Source: Mesostigma viride
Taxonomy: Eukaryota; Streptophyta; Mesostigmatophyceae; Mesostigmatales; Mesostigmataceae
Assembly (NCBI GenBank): GCA_009746045.1
Contig: RPFO01000418.1
Span: 1,640,833 to 1,704,832, forward strand
DNA: 64,000 nt
Direction: 5' to 3'
Both the position numbers and the translations under genes were made by a program. Position 1 is the first letter of the stretch. Every line of letters begins with the position of its first letter. Below the pieces are notes generated by a model. It did not search any database. It saw only the letters and a list, made by a program, of their open reading frames with translations, and was not told the origin of the DNA. Shown one piece after another: positions 10,958 through 21,892 of this stretch.

Positions 10958-11337
10958 CGTGACACCCAGCGGCCCGGGAGGGCCTCGAAGTAAAGCTCAG
11001 GGTCCGGTGGGGGCGGGGCAGGCAGCGGGCTCTCCGCCGGAGGGGTAGGCTCTGACATGACGGCTGCGGAGGGGAGGGGACAACCAACCACCCGTCGACA
11101 GCAGACATAACATAAGAGAGGAGGAGGCCTACAACTAGAGCTTATGCAGGGTTATATACTCCTGCAAAAGGCGACTACACCCATCTAGCTCACTCTCCGT
11201 ATACCAGACCTTATCTACCTCACTACGAGCATACATCCACTTCACCTTATACTGGCGCTGGGTACCGCGGCCCTTTTTGATATCTCTATGGGCCACGATA
11301 CCCTCTACCTCGTCCTCTACCTCACCAGTATCAGGGT
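10958..11337 (-). pseudogene. inverted chromodomain and ORF3-start segment of the outer copy
   Basis: This ~380-bp block is the reverse complement of 21615-21995 of the inner copy. It carries the end of pol with the chromodomain (YKVKWMYARSEVDKVWYTES, minus strand) and the first codons of ORF3. Both breakpoints show short duplicated inverted words (CCCTGATA/TATCAGGG and CGTGACAC/GTGTCACG), as expected for staggered breaks filled in during inversion. Confidence 0.8.
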
Positions 11338-12621
11338 CCAGTGTCACGGTCCAGTCATCCGGGTGGCATCGTGCAGCCGGCCCTCCAGGCCCAGCATGCG
11401 AATTTAGTCAGGGCTGCTCTCTTTGGGGTCGCGTGGTACGGCCCAGCCCCTGATGAACCGCACCAGCTAGTTTTGCACGGGTTCGACGATGCCGGGCTTT
11501 GTCTGTTAGGATGTGGCTCCCGTTGTCCAGCCTTGGGACAGATAGCCGCGGTTCTCCAGTGCTCCCGGGTGTTCTCCTACCTTTCTACCCCTGTGGGCCG
11601 CTCCTGCCTACGGGATGTGTTCCCCTGGCTTCCGGCTGAGGGTAATGCAGAAGTAGATGAGAACCCCTGCGACCTTCTACGGGCAGTAGAGTTCATGGAA
11701 ATCGCAGACCAGTCAGCGGGAGTAGCAGTTGGTTACCCTTCCCCTACGGACGCCCCAGTTGAGGCACAGTACACTCCAGAGTATTCAGCCTCAAGCGCAG
11801 CGTCCTGAGTCCTCCTCAGCGTCGGCTCCCTCCCCTGTCCCGTCGTCACCACGGTCGACCCGGCGTGCGTCAGTGGAGCCTACCCCTTTGGGTTTGGAGC
11901 GCGAACCTGATCATCTCTCGGCGACTGTTTCGGCGATGCAGGCCCAGATTCAGTCCCTGACCACGGCGTTCGGGGCCTTCATGGCGGCCCAAGCGCAGGC
12001 CCCGGCCACGCCAGGTGGGGTGTCTGTTGTGTCTGCGCCCCCTACCCCTTCGGTTGTTTCGGCACCTGTGGTTTCGCCTGCTCCGCGCGAGCCTTCGGTA
12101 GCTGCGGTTTCCTCGGTGGATGCGGCTCCGACGCCTCTGGTTGCCTCTGCGCCCGCGACCGACGTTTCTGCGCCTCGACGCGAGTCTTCCGCCCCAGCGG
12201 CTGTGCCCGCCGTCGCCGCCTCTGGGCCGCCCGCTGCGCCATCGCAGCCAGTGCGGGGTTTCTTTAGCGACACGGGCGATCATCCCAGGCTTTGGGAGGG
12301 CGGTCCCCCGCAGAGGATTCCGGTGCCCGACTGGAGCTTGGATGGCAACCAATCTTATGCCGGACTGCCTGTCCCTACGGGCCCTATCTATTTTCAATAT
12401 GTGGCCTGAGGGTGCGCCGGCAATGGAGACCGGCGCGCCAGTTGCGGTGGCGGGTCCGTCACGGCCCCCTCTGGCTTCGGGTCCGGCGCGGCCTCCTGTT
12501 GTACCGGTGCCGCCTGCGTCGGTGTCGGCTCCTACCCCTGCTTCGGCCCCTGCCCCTTCGGCCTCGCGGTCTTTGGCTGCGGTTGTTCGGTCCACCGGTC
12601 AGGATCCTCGCGCCACCCGCG
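11338..12621 (+). pseudogene. outer Ty3/gypsy ORF3, N-side part
   Basis: It parallels inner ORF3 from GG(I/V)VQPALQAQHA onward, through the VFSYLSTPVGR and DENPCDLLRAVEFMEIADQ blocks and the Pro/Ala/Ser-rich region. Frameshifts occur near 11805 and by an extra TATT near 12390. It ends at 12621, where the inner element is inserted. The rest of this ORF is at 25940-26910. Confidence 0.8.
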
Positions 12622-13193
12622 TGTTACGTCGCGTAACAATTCGTTGTAGTTACGGACGTAAATTAGGTCCTTGGCCTCGGCTGTTCTTAGGTTACGTGCA
12701 GTTCTAGTTTGGACATGATTGTCCCCGTAACAGTACTGTGGTATATTGGGTGCCTTTGGGCGCCGCGCCGCGTACTTTATTAGTGGTCCTTATCCTTTTG
12801 TAGAATGTAGTGGACCGGCGTGCATTCTGTGCACCTGCTTGTGTTTATGTGTCTCGGCAGGCGAGGGCCAGATCGGCCCGAGTCTGTTGGACCGTTGGTG
12901 ACCATTTATGCACGTTCCACTCCGTGCGTGGTCACTCGGCGTGTGTTAAATGAATTAACACATATAGGCTTGGGTCACGGCAGTTTAGTTGTGTTTCCTT
13001 CCTCTTTTCCTGGAGTAAACGGGTTTGATTAAATGGCCTATGGCATATTACAGTAGTACATATGTAAATGCATTGAGATCTGGTTCGTCTCGGTCGTCTT
13101 TCGCTAGGGGTGTAAATAGAAGCGGCCTCACTAGTTTAGGTAGTATCAGGACAGGTAGAGGTAGAGGTGGCGGCCGAGGCTTGCGGCGTAACA
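12622..13193 (+). repeat. 5' LTR of inner Ty3/gypsy element
   Basis: 572 bp, TG...CA ends. The first 17 bases form a perfect inverted repeat, TGTTACG-TCG-CGTAACA, and the LTR ends in GCGTAACA. It differs from the 3' LTR at two positions seen by eye: an A/C in GTGTTTATG and a T/G in GGCAGTTTAG. Confidence 0.95.
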
Positions 13194-13339
13194 ATGGACT
13201 CGGAGGTAGTTTAGATAGAGAGCGAGACGACGATCCTTTGCAACATACGTCATTGAATCAACCCTTCCGCGGCTGGGAAAATGAAGACGACACCTACTTG
13301 ACAGGTAATGGGCGGGTCGCCTGCGAGCTGGGGGGGTAG
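13040..13339 (+). CDS. small ORF across LTR/leader boundary
   Basis: 99 codons starting MAYYSSTYVNALRSGSSRSS, rich in Gly/Arg/Ser, running from the LTR into the leader. The LTR part is preserved as an open frame in all three LTRs. A CAG|GTAATG donor-like site lies at about 13302-13309 inside it, so it may instead be the first exon of spliced transcripts. No family recognised. Confidence 0.3.
   Translation: MAYYSSTYVNALRSGSSRSSFARGVNRSGLTSLGSIRTGRGRGGGRGLRRNNGLGGSLDRERDDDPLQHTSLNQPFRGWENEDDTYLTGNGRVACELGG
13195..13209 (+). promoter_or_regulatory. candidate primer-binding site
   Basis: TGGACTCGGAGG begins one base after the 5' LTR, the usual position and first three bases of a tRNA primer-binding site. 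The matching tRNA cannot be named from this window. Confidence 0.35.
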
Positions 13340-13707
13340 TGCTGCCTGATTCAGGACACGCCCTGCCTAGAAGATAGACCTGCTCGAAGCGGAAAATCCT
13401 TTTCTAGATAGTTCCTTTTCCTCGTCTTGTTTTCCTTAGAAAAGTGGTTCACTGTCGTAGATAGGTGATGTTTTCGGTTCGGTGTTAGTGAGACGATTAG
13501 CGTCTGGGTAGGTTCCACCTTTTCCTTCGTGCTGCTGTACATTAGACGGCCGCACTCGCAGAAAGTCACTGGGTCGCTGACTTTAGGACTACGAGCGCTG
13601 GACCATTGCCGCCCTCGTCATTTCGGTGATCCAGATAACCCAGCTAAGTCGACTCCTACCCCTTCCACTCCTATCGTGACTACTCAAGAACAACAAGGTG
13701 CGTTACC
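13340..13707 (+). other. untranslated leader of the inner element
   Basis: About 370 bp between the small leader ORF and ORF0 with no long frame. It is likely to hold packaging and translation signals, but none was identified by sequence. Confidence 0.4.
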
Positions 13708-14100
13708 ATGAGCCAACGGCGATCTTTTACTGCTCCTTCCCATTCTTCTAGCGATAATAGTCTAGCTAAATATTACGTAGTGATTACGCCTCAATGGTCC
13801 TCCATTTTCCTTTCTTGGTCCGACGCTAGGAAGATCGTTCAGAATCGTGTATACAACGTAATTAGGTACAAGAAATTTATGTCCTTCGAAGAAGCTCAGC
13901 AGTTCCTTATAGATCATAGCCAAACAGATTTAGGCCTTCATGTACGCCCTATTCCTCATGGTCGTCCTCCAGTAGAAGCTCTAGTCTTTGCTACCCCTCC
14001 TTCTTCTCCCCCTAAACGGGCTGCATCTGCATCTGCTTCAGATACTCCTCTCACTTTGGAGTTTGGTTCCCTATCCATTACTGTTGTTAAAAAGGATTGA
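13708..14100 (+). CDS. ORF0: viroplasmin/RNase H1 hybrid-binding-domain-like protein
   Basis: 130 codons, ATG in the context TTACCATGA, ending TGA. Residues ~22-70 fit the small domain shared by the N-terminus of eukaryotic RNase H1 and caulimovirus viroplasmin (Pfam Cauli_VI). The pattern seen is KYYVVI, a turn, IFLSWSDARKIVQ, a short gap, YKKFMSFEEAQQFL. In RNase H1 this domain binds RNA/DNA hybrid or dsRNA; that activity is inferred here. The C-terminal half is Pro/Ser-rich. It stands alone between LTR and gag, which is not a standard Ty3/gypsy gene. A pyrimidine-rich CTTTCTTCTAG acceptor-like site follows it at 14156-14166, just before gag. Confidence 0.7.
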   Translation: MSQRRSFTAPSHSSSDNSLAKYYVVITPQWSSIFLSWSDARKIVQNRVYNVIRYKKFMSFEEAQQFLIDHSQTDLGLHVRPIPHGRPPVEALVFATPPSSPPKRAASASASDTPLTLEFGSLSITVVKKD

Positions 14101-14191
14101 TTTTAATTTTGTTCCTGCTGCATACCTTCAAGGTTTTTCCTTTTTCCTTTGTTGCTTTCTTCTAGATTCCTATTCCTTTACGTAATTAAAG

Positions 14192-15939
14192 ATGGATCCA
14201 GTGGGTGGAGATATGTCGCCTATACCTACCAATAATAATAATAATAATACTACTAATAACACTAACAATAACAATACTCGTGGTAACCGACGGGACTCCT
14301 TGGAAACGGTACACCATCTCACCCCTCAAGGTATTCTGCGTACCTCACCTCCTTCTCCTGTTGCTGGTGGTCGCCGTCGTCCCTCAATTACCCCACCTAC
14401 CTATGAACAACGTATTTCCCAAGTCAGATTTAGTGATGAACCTTCTTTTGTTGTGAACCAGGCCCCTGCCCCTTCTGCAACCTTGGCTCACCCCTCCAGC
14501 AGGTCCTCACACACTAACAATGCTTCTAGGCCTCCTTCCCACCCTGTGCCTTCAATGCCTGCTATTAACACGGGTCGTACCTCGGCCCCTGTCGGCCCTT
14601 CTGGGCGCCCTAGTGCAGTTCCCTTTTACCCACCTGCTTCCTGGTCCTACCCTGAGACGGCCTATGAGGCTGCCCAGGTCCCTACCCGTGTGGCTGATTT
14701 AGAAGTTAATAATGATTTCAGTACCATGCCCCTAGATGATAGGAATTATGATCATTTTGCCTATTCTCTCTTCGTGAGCAATATACTGTTCCCTTCTCCT
14801 ATGGGCACCATCCTGAAACGGTGGCTCCCTCTAGACCCCTACCCAAGACTTTTCCTATCCCTTCCTTCTATCCCGCTTATGTAGCAGTGGAAGATAGTGG
14901 CCCTATGGGAAAAACTGATTCTTCTAATCCCCCTAAGCCTCCTGCTCTTCCCCTCTTTGCCAACCTTCCTAAGCTGGATGTCAAGTCTACCCCTCAACAG
15001 TTTTTCACCTTCATTATGTTGCTCACCCAGAACACAGAGTCCTGGCAGAACCACAATAGGTGGCGCCTCTCTGATGCTGTACTAGTTCCTCATTATCTTA
15101 CTACCTGCATTACTCCTGAACTTGCTAACCTCATCCAGTGTGAGTCTCTTGCCTCTCATGCCTACCCAAACTCTGTAGCAGAATTGTTCAAGCGTTTAGA
15201 GAACCATTTAGTCCCTCCCGATGCAGATTGGCAGGATAGATTATCCTTTGGCACCTTGCAGCAGGGTACCAAGTCCTTCAAAGAATATATGAAAGAGTTT
15301 GATGCCCAGATGGTACGAATTAGGGATTTGTCGGGCGCAGAAGTACGTGCCCGCTTCCTTCAGGGCCTCAGTAGACCCTTATTGCGTGAAGTCAAGCGCC
15401 AGTTCTCTGCCTACCGTTTTACTGACCTGCCCCTCAAGCATGTGCGCCAGCATCTTTTACGAGTAGCAGATTTCTTCTCCACGCCTTCTCTTCCTACCCG
15501 TTCCCGTATTAATAATATTAGCCTTACCCCTGAGGAGGAGAACTCCTATGTAGAAGAATTAGATATCTGTGTGACTGACCTTTCAGCTCTGGATGTCTCT
15601 CATATCACCTGCTATCATTGTAAGGAAGTAGGTCATCTTAAACGTGAGTGCCCCAAGTTCCTTTCGGGTGCTCCCCCTCATCCCGACGCTCGCCCTCCTC
15701 GTACCCCTCAGCGTGCTCCTATTCGTCCCACTTCAGGACGCATTCCTTCAGCTACCCCTAGTAGGCTGAATGCTGTGCAGACAGGATCCCCAGGGTTCCC
15801 CTATGATAATCAGGCTCCCGCACCCTCTTCAATCCCTCGTGACCCTCCAGCAGTGGCTTTTCCGCCAGGGTCTTCTTCGGGGTTCGTTCCTATGGATTTG
15901 GGGGGGAGGGGGAACAGTAGGCCTGTCAGCCGGGGGTAA
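14192..15939 (+). CDS. gag: Gag polyprotein (frameshifted)
   Basis: Starts MDPVGGDMSPIP with an Asn/Thr-rich stretch and a long Pro/Ser-rich N-terminal region. A one-base frameshift lies between about 14710 and 14810; the frame 14821-15939 then continues. It holds a capsid-type domain (TPQQFFTFIMLLTQ, WQDRLSFGTLQQGTKSFKEY, VRARFLQGLSRPLLREV) and one CCHC zinc knuckle, CYHCKEVGHLKRECPKF. Role: particle assembly and RNA packaging. It overlaps pol by about 170 bases in a +1 relation, with a G7-A-G5 run near 15899-15911 that could favour slippage. Confidence 0.88.
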
Positions 15940-18900
15940 CCTGGACAGGTCCTTAGATAGTACCCCAGATAATAATTTTTGTTTGCCTGTTTTTATAACC
16001 TCTGTAGGAGCTGAATCATCCCTACCACTACGTGTGCGTCCTCTTATGTTCTTGAATGGTGGCTTAACCGTCCCTCATACTGTTGTAGACCCCTTCCTGC
16101 ATGCTGATGAACTCTTGAATGTCTCTGTGTTAGTGGATAGCGGTGCGGCTAGCTCCTTTGTGAGCGAGGCCCTAGTTAGGCGTTTAGGACTAGTCCCTAC
16201 CCCTCACACAAAAACTGTCACTGTCCATTATGCTGACGGTCGCACCAGTCATTCCCCGGGTACGGTGTCCCTTCCCCTGGTCATACAAGGACGTACGGTC
16301 AACCTGACGGCCACTATAGGCCCTATCACTACAGCTGATGTATTACTAGGATTAGATTGGCACCAGGATAATAAAATCACTATTAATTATGATACTATGG
16401 TCATTTGGTTTCCAGATAGCTCTTACTGGGTACCAGAACGTCATTATAGATTAGAAAATTTATCCTTGGTAGATATTACTCCTCCTACACCTGTTGATCC
16501 TCCTGTGAGACCTATACCTGAAGTATTAATGTCCAATGACGAATTGCGATCTGAACTAAAGGAATATGGATACCTATTATGTATGTTCCTTCAGTTAGAA
16601 GTACAGGAGATACCTATCACTAATAATAGTGTGGATATAGATGTAAATACAGTGGATACAATAGGAGTGGGATTTACTGAAAATGAAATAGTCAGATACA
16701 TGGCTGTGATAGATTCCTCAAAAGTATTTGAAGAAAAGACTCCTTCTTATCCTCCTCCTCGTTCTGTTTTACACCGTGTAGTTATCAAGGACGGTGCAGT
16801 TCCTACGCACTCTCCGATGTATAGAATGGGCCCTACAGAATTAAAGGAACTAAAACAGATTTTAGTATCACTATTAGAAGCAGGATTGATAGAGCCTAGT
16901 AACTCCCCCTACTCCGCTGGTGTCCTGTTAGTTCCTAAGCCAAATGGCAAGTTTCGCCTAGTTACTGATTATAGGAAGTTAAACGATATTACTGTGAAGT
17001 CTAAATACCCTCTACCTCGTATTGATGATATATTTAATAAGGTTAAAGGTTCTACCTGTTTCACAGTACTAGATTGTGCGGATGGTTTTTGGCAACTACG
17101 TATAGCTCCTGAGGATTGCCACAAAACCGCCTTTGCTACCCCTTTTGGGCATTACCAGTTTAGAGTAGCGGCTATGGGACTCTGTAACTCTCCTGCCTCT
17201 TTCCAAATGTTAATGAATGAAGTGCTTAGACCTGTTATGGGAAATTCCCACCTTCCTCAAGTGTCCTCTGATTTAAAGGATCCTTCCTTCTCCTCTGTTT
17301 CTTTATCTGAGCATGACCGTTCTTGTGCTCAAGCTTACTTAGATGATATCCTTATTTATTCTCCTGATTTTGAAACGCACCTACGTGATTTAAAGAAAGT
17401 ACTAGAAATCATGGCTGAAAATTCTTTATGGGCGCGCCGTGCTAAAGTTCGCTCTGGTAGAAGTGTCCCTTCTTAGGGCACGTTCTGTCAGATGCCGGGG
17501 TTGCTACCGACCCAGACAAGACTAAGTCAATTCAGGAATGGCCTACCCCTACCGACGTTAAAGGTGTACGTAGTTTCCTAGGAATTGCTTCTTACTATAG
17601 GCGTTTTATCCCGCGTTTCGCAACTATAGCAGCCCCTATTAATCATCTATTAAAGAAGGATATCCCCTTTGTTTGGAGTAGTGAATGTCAGTCGGCTTTT
17701 CAGTGTCTAAAATCCCTACTCCTCTCCCCTCCCGTACTCATCCTACCGGATACTACTAAACCCTTTGTTGTAGCTACAGATGCTAGCAAGGTAGCTATAG
17801 GGGGCGTCCTTCTCCAGGATCAGGGTCAGGGCTTACAGCCAATTGAGTATATCTCTAGGACAATGCTTCCTGCGGAGCGTAACTATCCCGTACACCAGCA
17901 AGAACTATTAGCTGTGGTGTATTGTTGCCACGCGTGGCAGCACTTCCTTAAAGGTGCTCAATTTGATGTTTGTCTGAATGAACCCTGTGAGCTTGATCCT
18001 TATAGATTAGTTATCCAGACAGATCACCGCCCTCTTACCCATCTTCTCTCACAACCCAACCTTACCCCTCGTCAAGCGCGCTGGATGGAGTTTTTAGCAC
18101 AGTTCTCCCCTTTTAAACTTCAGTATGTTAAGGGTGTAGATAACATAGTACCAGATGCACTCTCCCGTCGTGCAGATTACTCCTTTTTCGAGGACCTTGA
18201 TGTTCTCAATACTACTCTAGTTCCTACTACTATGGGTGTAACCCCGTATGGTGAACTACCTGATGATGAATCCTATGCCTACCTCTTTCATACAGCTGTT
18301 CGCATGCCTGATCTCCTTTCTCACGTAGGACTCTCTCTCCCGTGTGAGGCCCTTCCTGTGGTCTCGGTGGGGGGGGAGGGGAAAAATAAAATTTCTATAC
18401 CGCTTAGCCATATAGCGACTAGGTCAGGAAAGTCTTATGAACACATAGTCCCTCTAGGACCTCCCCTTCTCTTTGGCAAGGCGGTAGGAGATCTCTTTAA
18501 ACCTGTTCTGGATACCTCTGTAGCGATGCCTACCTCTGATCTCGAACGTCTTATTAGTAGATTTACGGCCACTGAGCCGGAAGCATTAGCTGCCATTGCT
18601 GCCCATCCCCAACAATTAGGCAAGCACCCTTGTAAATTTGTAGGTGGATTTTTATATGTGCAGATAGTGTCCAAAAACCAAATGTCCTCATTTGAGGACA
18701 TAGTCCTCGTTTGAGACGGGGGGGGTCAGGGGCGCGGTTTTGGCGCCAAATTTGGTCCTAGGGTCACTTGGTGGGTTTTGGCGCGAAACTGGGATAGGTA
18801 CTGAGCGCGCCAAGCCCCTGGGGTCGACAGGGGTCGACCGTACCTGGAAAATATGAGGCGACGAAAAGTACCTACAATAGCAAGAACATCGCAATGCAAT

Positions 18901-21816
18901 CGAGTGTTTTGTCGAGTGGCGGCTATGGGGTCGTGCCAGTTCCGAGGCTTGCCTGAATGTTATAGGGCATTATTTTGCCCCGGACGAAGACAGCATTTTA
19001 GATCGTAATCTAGTGATTTCGAAGATGCTATTCTTCACGTGCAGGTGCTTTGTATATGTCGAAAATTTTGTTCATGAACGGATTTTGGCATTGTTGAAGA
19101 AAATCTGAGAGCTACGTAGATCGCATGATAGGTCAGTTCGCAGTTCGGTTTTACAATTTCTTTTTCCGACCAGGCGCTGCGGATATCGCGAGTATGGGTT
19201 ATGGTACGCTTCTGGGCTTATGGGCGACATGGGGAGAAGAGGGACCTGGGCAGTTGCATGCGTCAAAGAGTCTCTATTTTTTTGTCGTGATGTCGCAGTC
19301 GCGCCTGGCGAAAACCAGGGCGAGCGCGAGCCATATTTTTCTTTTGCCGCAAGGCTGGGTGCTTCCCACGCGTCACCGTCCTTTAATATATATTTCTTGA
19401 GCTGGCCCGCGCAGCTGGCGGCCTGGGCGCACGTCAAGAGCAAGGTTCCGACTGTCATTCTCAACCGCATCGTTCTAAGTAAGCGTGTTAAGCGGATTGT
19501 AACCTATAACTCTCGCAGACGTGATAATTCCGGTTGCTTTCAATGCCCAACTTCGTGGTTTTGATTACGTTTATGTCCGGGGAATAACGGAAGTTTGCTG
19601 GGCAGTACTTTCTTTTCCCGCTGCGTCACTGAAAAGGTAAACGGCCTTGCGTTATCAAAACAGCAGCGACTAGAAGTCGCTGTGCTTCATTGCGATGTGA
19701 TAGTTTGATTCAACACATATACTGCCTTGTTGCTGAGAAGTTTTTCAAGGCTTTCTGGTATGTTGCCCATATGTTTCTAATGCTTCAACTCATGTCCAAG
19801 TGATCAAGACTGGCTTGGAAACTTGAGCTTGTCATGTTTACATTGTGCTTGTGTTACAACTTGTGCCTCTTTGCAGTATATGTTTCGTATATAACGTAAG
19901 GGTTCAGCATCATGGTTTAGCACCGTGGTGGCAGCCATGACCTCTACCAACGATCATGGACCTAAACTTGGCGAGTATTTGCTTCATATTTCACTCGTTG
20001 GACTGAGCTAGCTTTACACCTGCTGTATGGCCTGCACCATGGTCCCTGGTTGCCAGTTACATTTTGTCCCCCCACCCTGGCAGGCTGCAGGGTCTAGGAC
20101 TGCGAGGGTGTAACATAGACATGTTGTGGGCACCCTGGGTGCATTTTCAGGGCCAGCCATGACCTGGCCATGCCTTCTGTCTTGGCATATTGTTGACTTG
20201 AGTGCTATTTGGTCACTCGCGTAGCGACCCCCCTACATTCATAAATCGTAAACAATTATACAATGAGCATATTTCATGGATGTTAAGCATTGCAACTCTT
20301 GAACATATCATAAATGAACATGGTTCCATACCGTACCCATGGATGTGTTGACATGTGTTAGTTATTACAAATGGTATCCATGCTTAAAAATGTCCTCATT
20401 TGAGGACATTTTCTTGGTGATTAGACAATAGCAGATTCTCCCCCTCAATGGCGCCTGTATGTCCCTCCTATCTGTCGCTCCTCCTTGCTCTTTGAGTTGC
20501 ATGACTTAGCTGCTCACCAGGGTGGTAAACGGGTACGGGACCTAGTAGCCCGCTCTTACTACTGGCCTTCCCTTTTAAAGGATGTAGATGAGTATGTTAG
20601 AACCTGTCAATCTTGCCAGGAGATGAAACCCAACAATGTAGGACAGATAGCAGAGCCTAGGACCTTACCTGATCCCATCATGCCGTGGGACTCCATTATG
20701 ATGGATTTTGTAGGACCTTTTAGGAAGAATGATAGAGGTAACGCCCAGATCCTTGTTTTTGTAGATCGTTTTACTCGTATGTGTCATCTCGTGCCGTGTC
20801 CCTTAGAACTCACCGCACGCGATTGCGCACGCCTATACCTTAATAACGTATATCTATATCATGGTTTGAGTAGGCAGTTTATTAGTGATAAGGATAAGTT
20901 ATTTACTTCTGATTTTTGGCAGCAGTTCTTCGCTGCTATCGGTACCAAGGTCACCTTCGGTACTGCCTACCACTCCTCCTCGTCTCATTTAGTAGAACGT
21001 TTGAATAGGGTAGTGGAAGAAGCTCTGCGTCACTATGTGAATGGCTCTGGGAGTGATTGGGAGGATTACCTATGTTTGGTAGAGTTTTCCCTTAACAACT
21101 GCCCTCAGGCTGCGCATGGTTATACGCCCTTCTTCCTAGATACTGGTAGACAACCTCTTACCCCTACCTCTCTCTTAGCTAGTCCTTTAAGGGACAAGGA
21201 TGATGTGTCCCGGGATACTGTAGATGGTGTGCAGGCGTTATTAGATAAGATGAAGAATGCACACGACAACGCTATTGCAGGGTACCATAGGGCGCAGGCC
21301 AAATACCTTGCTAGGTTGCGTGCCTCATTAGATAGAAGAGCACCTGAGATAGAAATAGGAGATTTAGTCTTAGTAGAAGGCCCCCGTGTTGGCCGCTTCG
21401 CTCATAAGTTCGAAGCTGAACTGAAAGTGAAACTTAGGCCCGCCTTCTTAGGACCCTTCCGTGTGTTGTCTAGAGTAGGTAATTTTCTGTATGAGATAGA
21501 TATTCCTACCTCTTGGCAGACCCACTCTCGCACCTTTCATAGAAGCCAGCTGAAGCTCTATCATCAGAGCACGTTCGCTGGTAGAGAATTAGCCCCTGCC
21601 CCTTTAGAGCATAACCCGGATACTGGTGAGGTAGAGGATGAGGTAGAGGGTATCGTGGCCCATAGAGATATCAAAAAAGGCCGCGGTACCCAGCGCCAGT
21701 ATAAGGTGAAGTGGATGTATGCTCGTAGTGAGGTAGATAAGGTCTGGTATACTGAGAGTGAGCTAGATGGGTGTAGTCGCCTGCTGCAGGAGTATAAAAC
21801 CCTGCATAAGCTCTAG
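15770..21816 (+). CDS. pol: Pol polyprotein: PR-RT-RNase H-IN-chromodomain (broken)
   Basis: Domains in order. Aspartic protease with VLVDSGAASSFVSE and LLGLDW (~16130-16350). RT with LVTDYRKLND, FTVLDCADGFWQL and catalytic YLDDILIYS (~16780-17400). After a frameshift near 17470, the RT connection FLGHVLSD and RNase H with ATDASKVAIGG and TDHRPL. Integrase zinc finger HD..AHQGG...CQSCQEM (20500-20630) and core with MMDFVG, ISDKDKLFTS and VERLNRVVEE. Chromodomain YKVKWMYARSEVDKVWY at the end. The chain is interrupted by the 1,760-bp element at 18668; deleting it plus one TSD restores YVQIADSPPQWRLY in frame. Confidence 0.93.
18668..20427. mobile_element. 1,760-bp non-autonomous DNA element in pol
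   Basis: The ends are TGTCCAAAAACCA (left) and TGTCTAATCACCA (right, reverse-complemented). Both lead into the same 20-bp near-palindrome made of arms ATGTCCTCA and TGAGGACAT (18682-18701 and 20390-20409). The TSD is ATAG at 18664-18667 and 20428-20431. TGT...ACA ends with a 4-bp TSD would fit Ginger-like elements, but no transposase is encoded and the assignment is tentative. The interior shows no long credible ORF. Confidence 0.82.
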
Positions 21817-21872
21817 TTGTAGACCTTCTCCTCTCTTATGTTATGTCTGCTGTCGACGGATGGTTGGTTGTC

Positions 21873-21887
21873 CCCTCCCCTCCGCAG
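21873..21887 (+). promoter_or_regulatory. candidate 3' splice site before ORF3
   Basis: CCCCTCCCCTCCGCAG is a strong pyrimidine tract plus CAG. It is placed between the pol stop (21816) and the ORF3 ATG (21893). This would suit expression of ORF3 from a spliced RNA, as retroviral env genes are. Splicing is inferred, not shown. Confidence 0.4.
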
Positions 21888-21892
21888 CCGTA

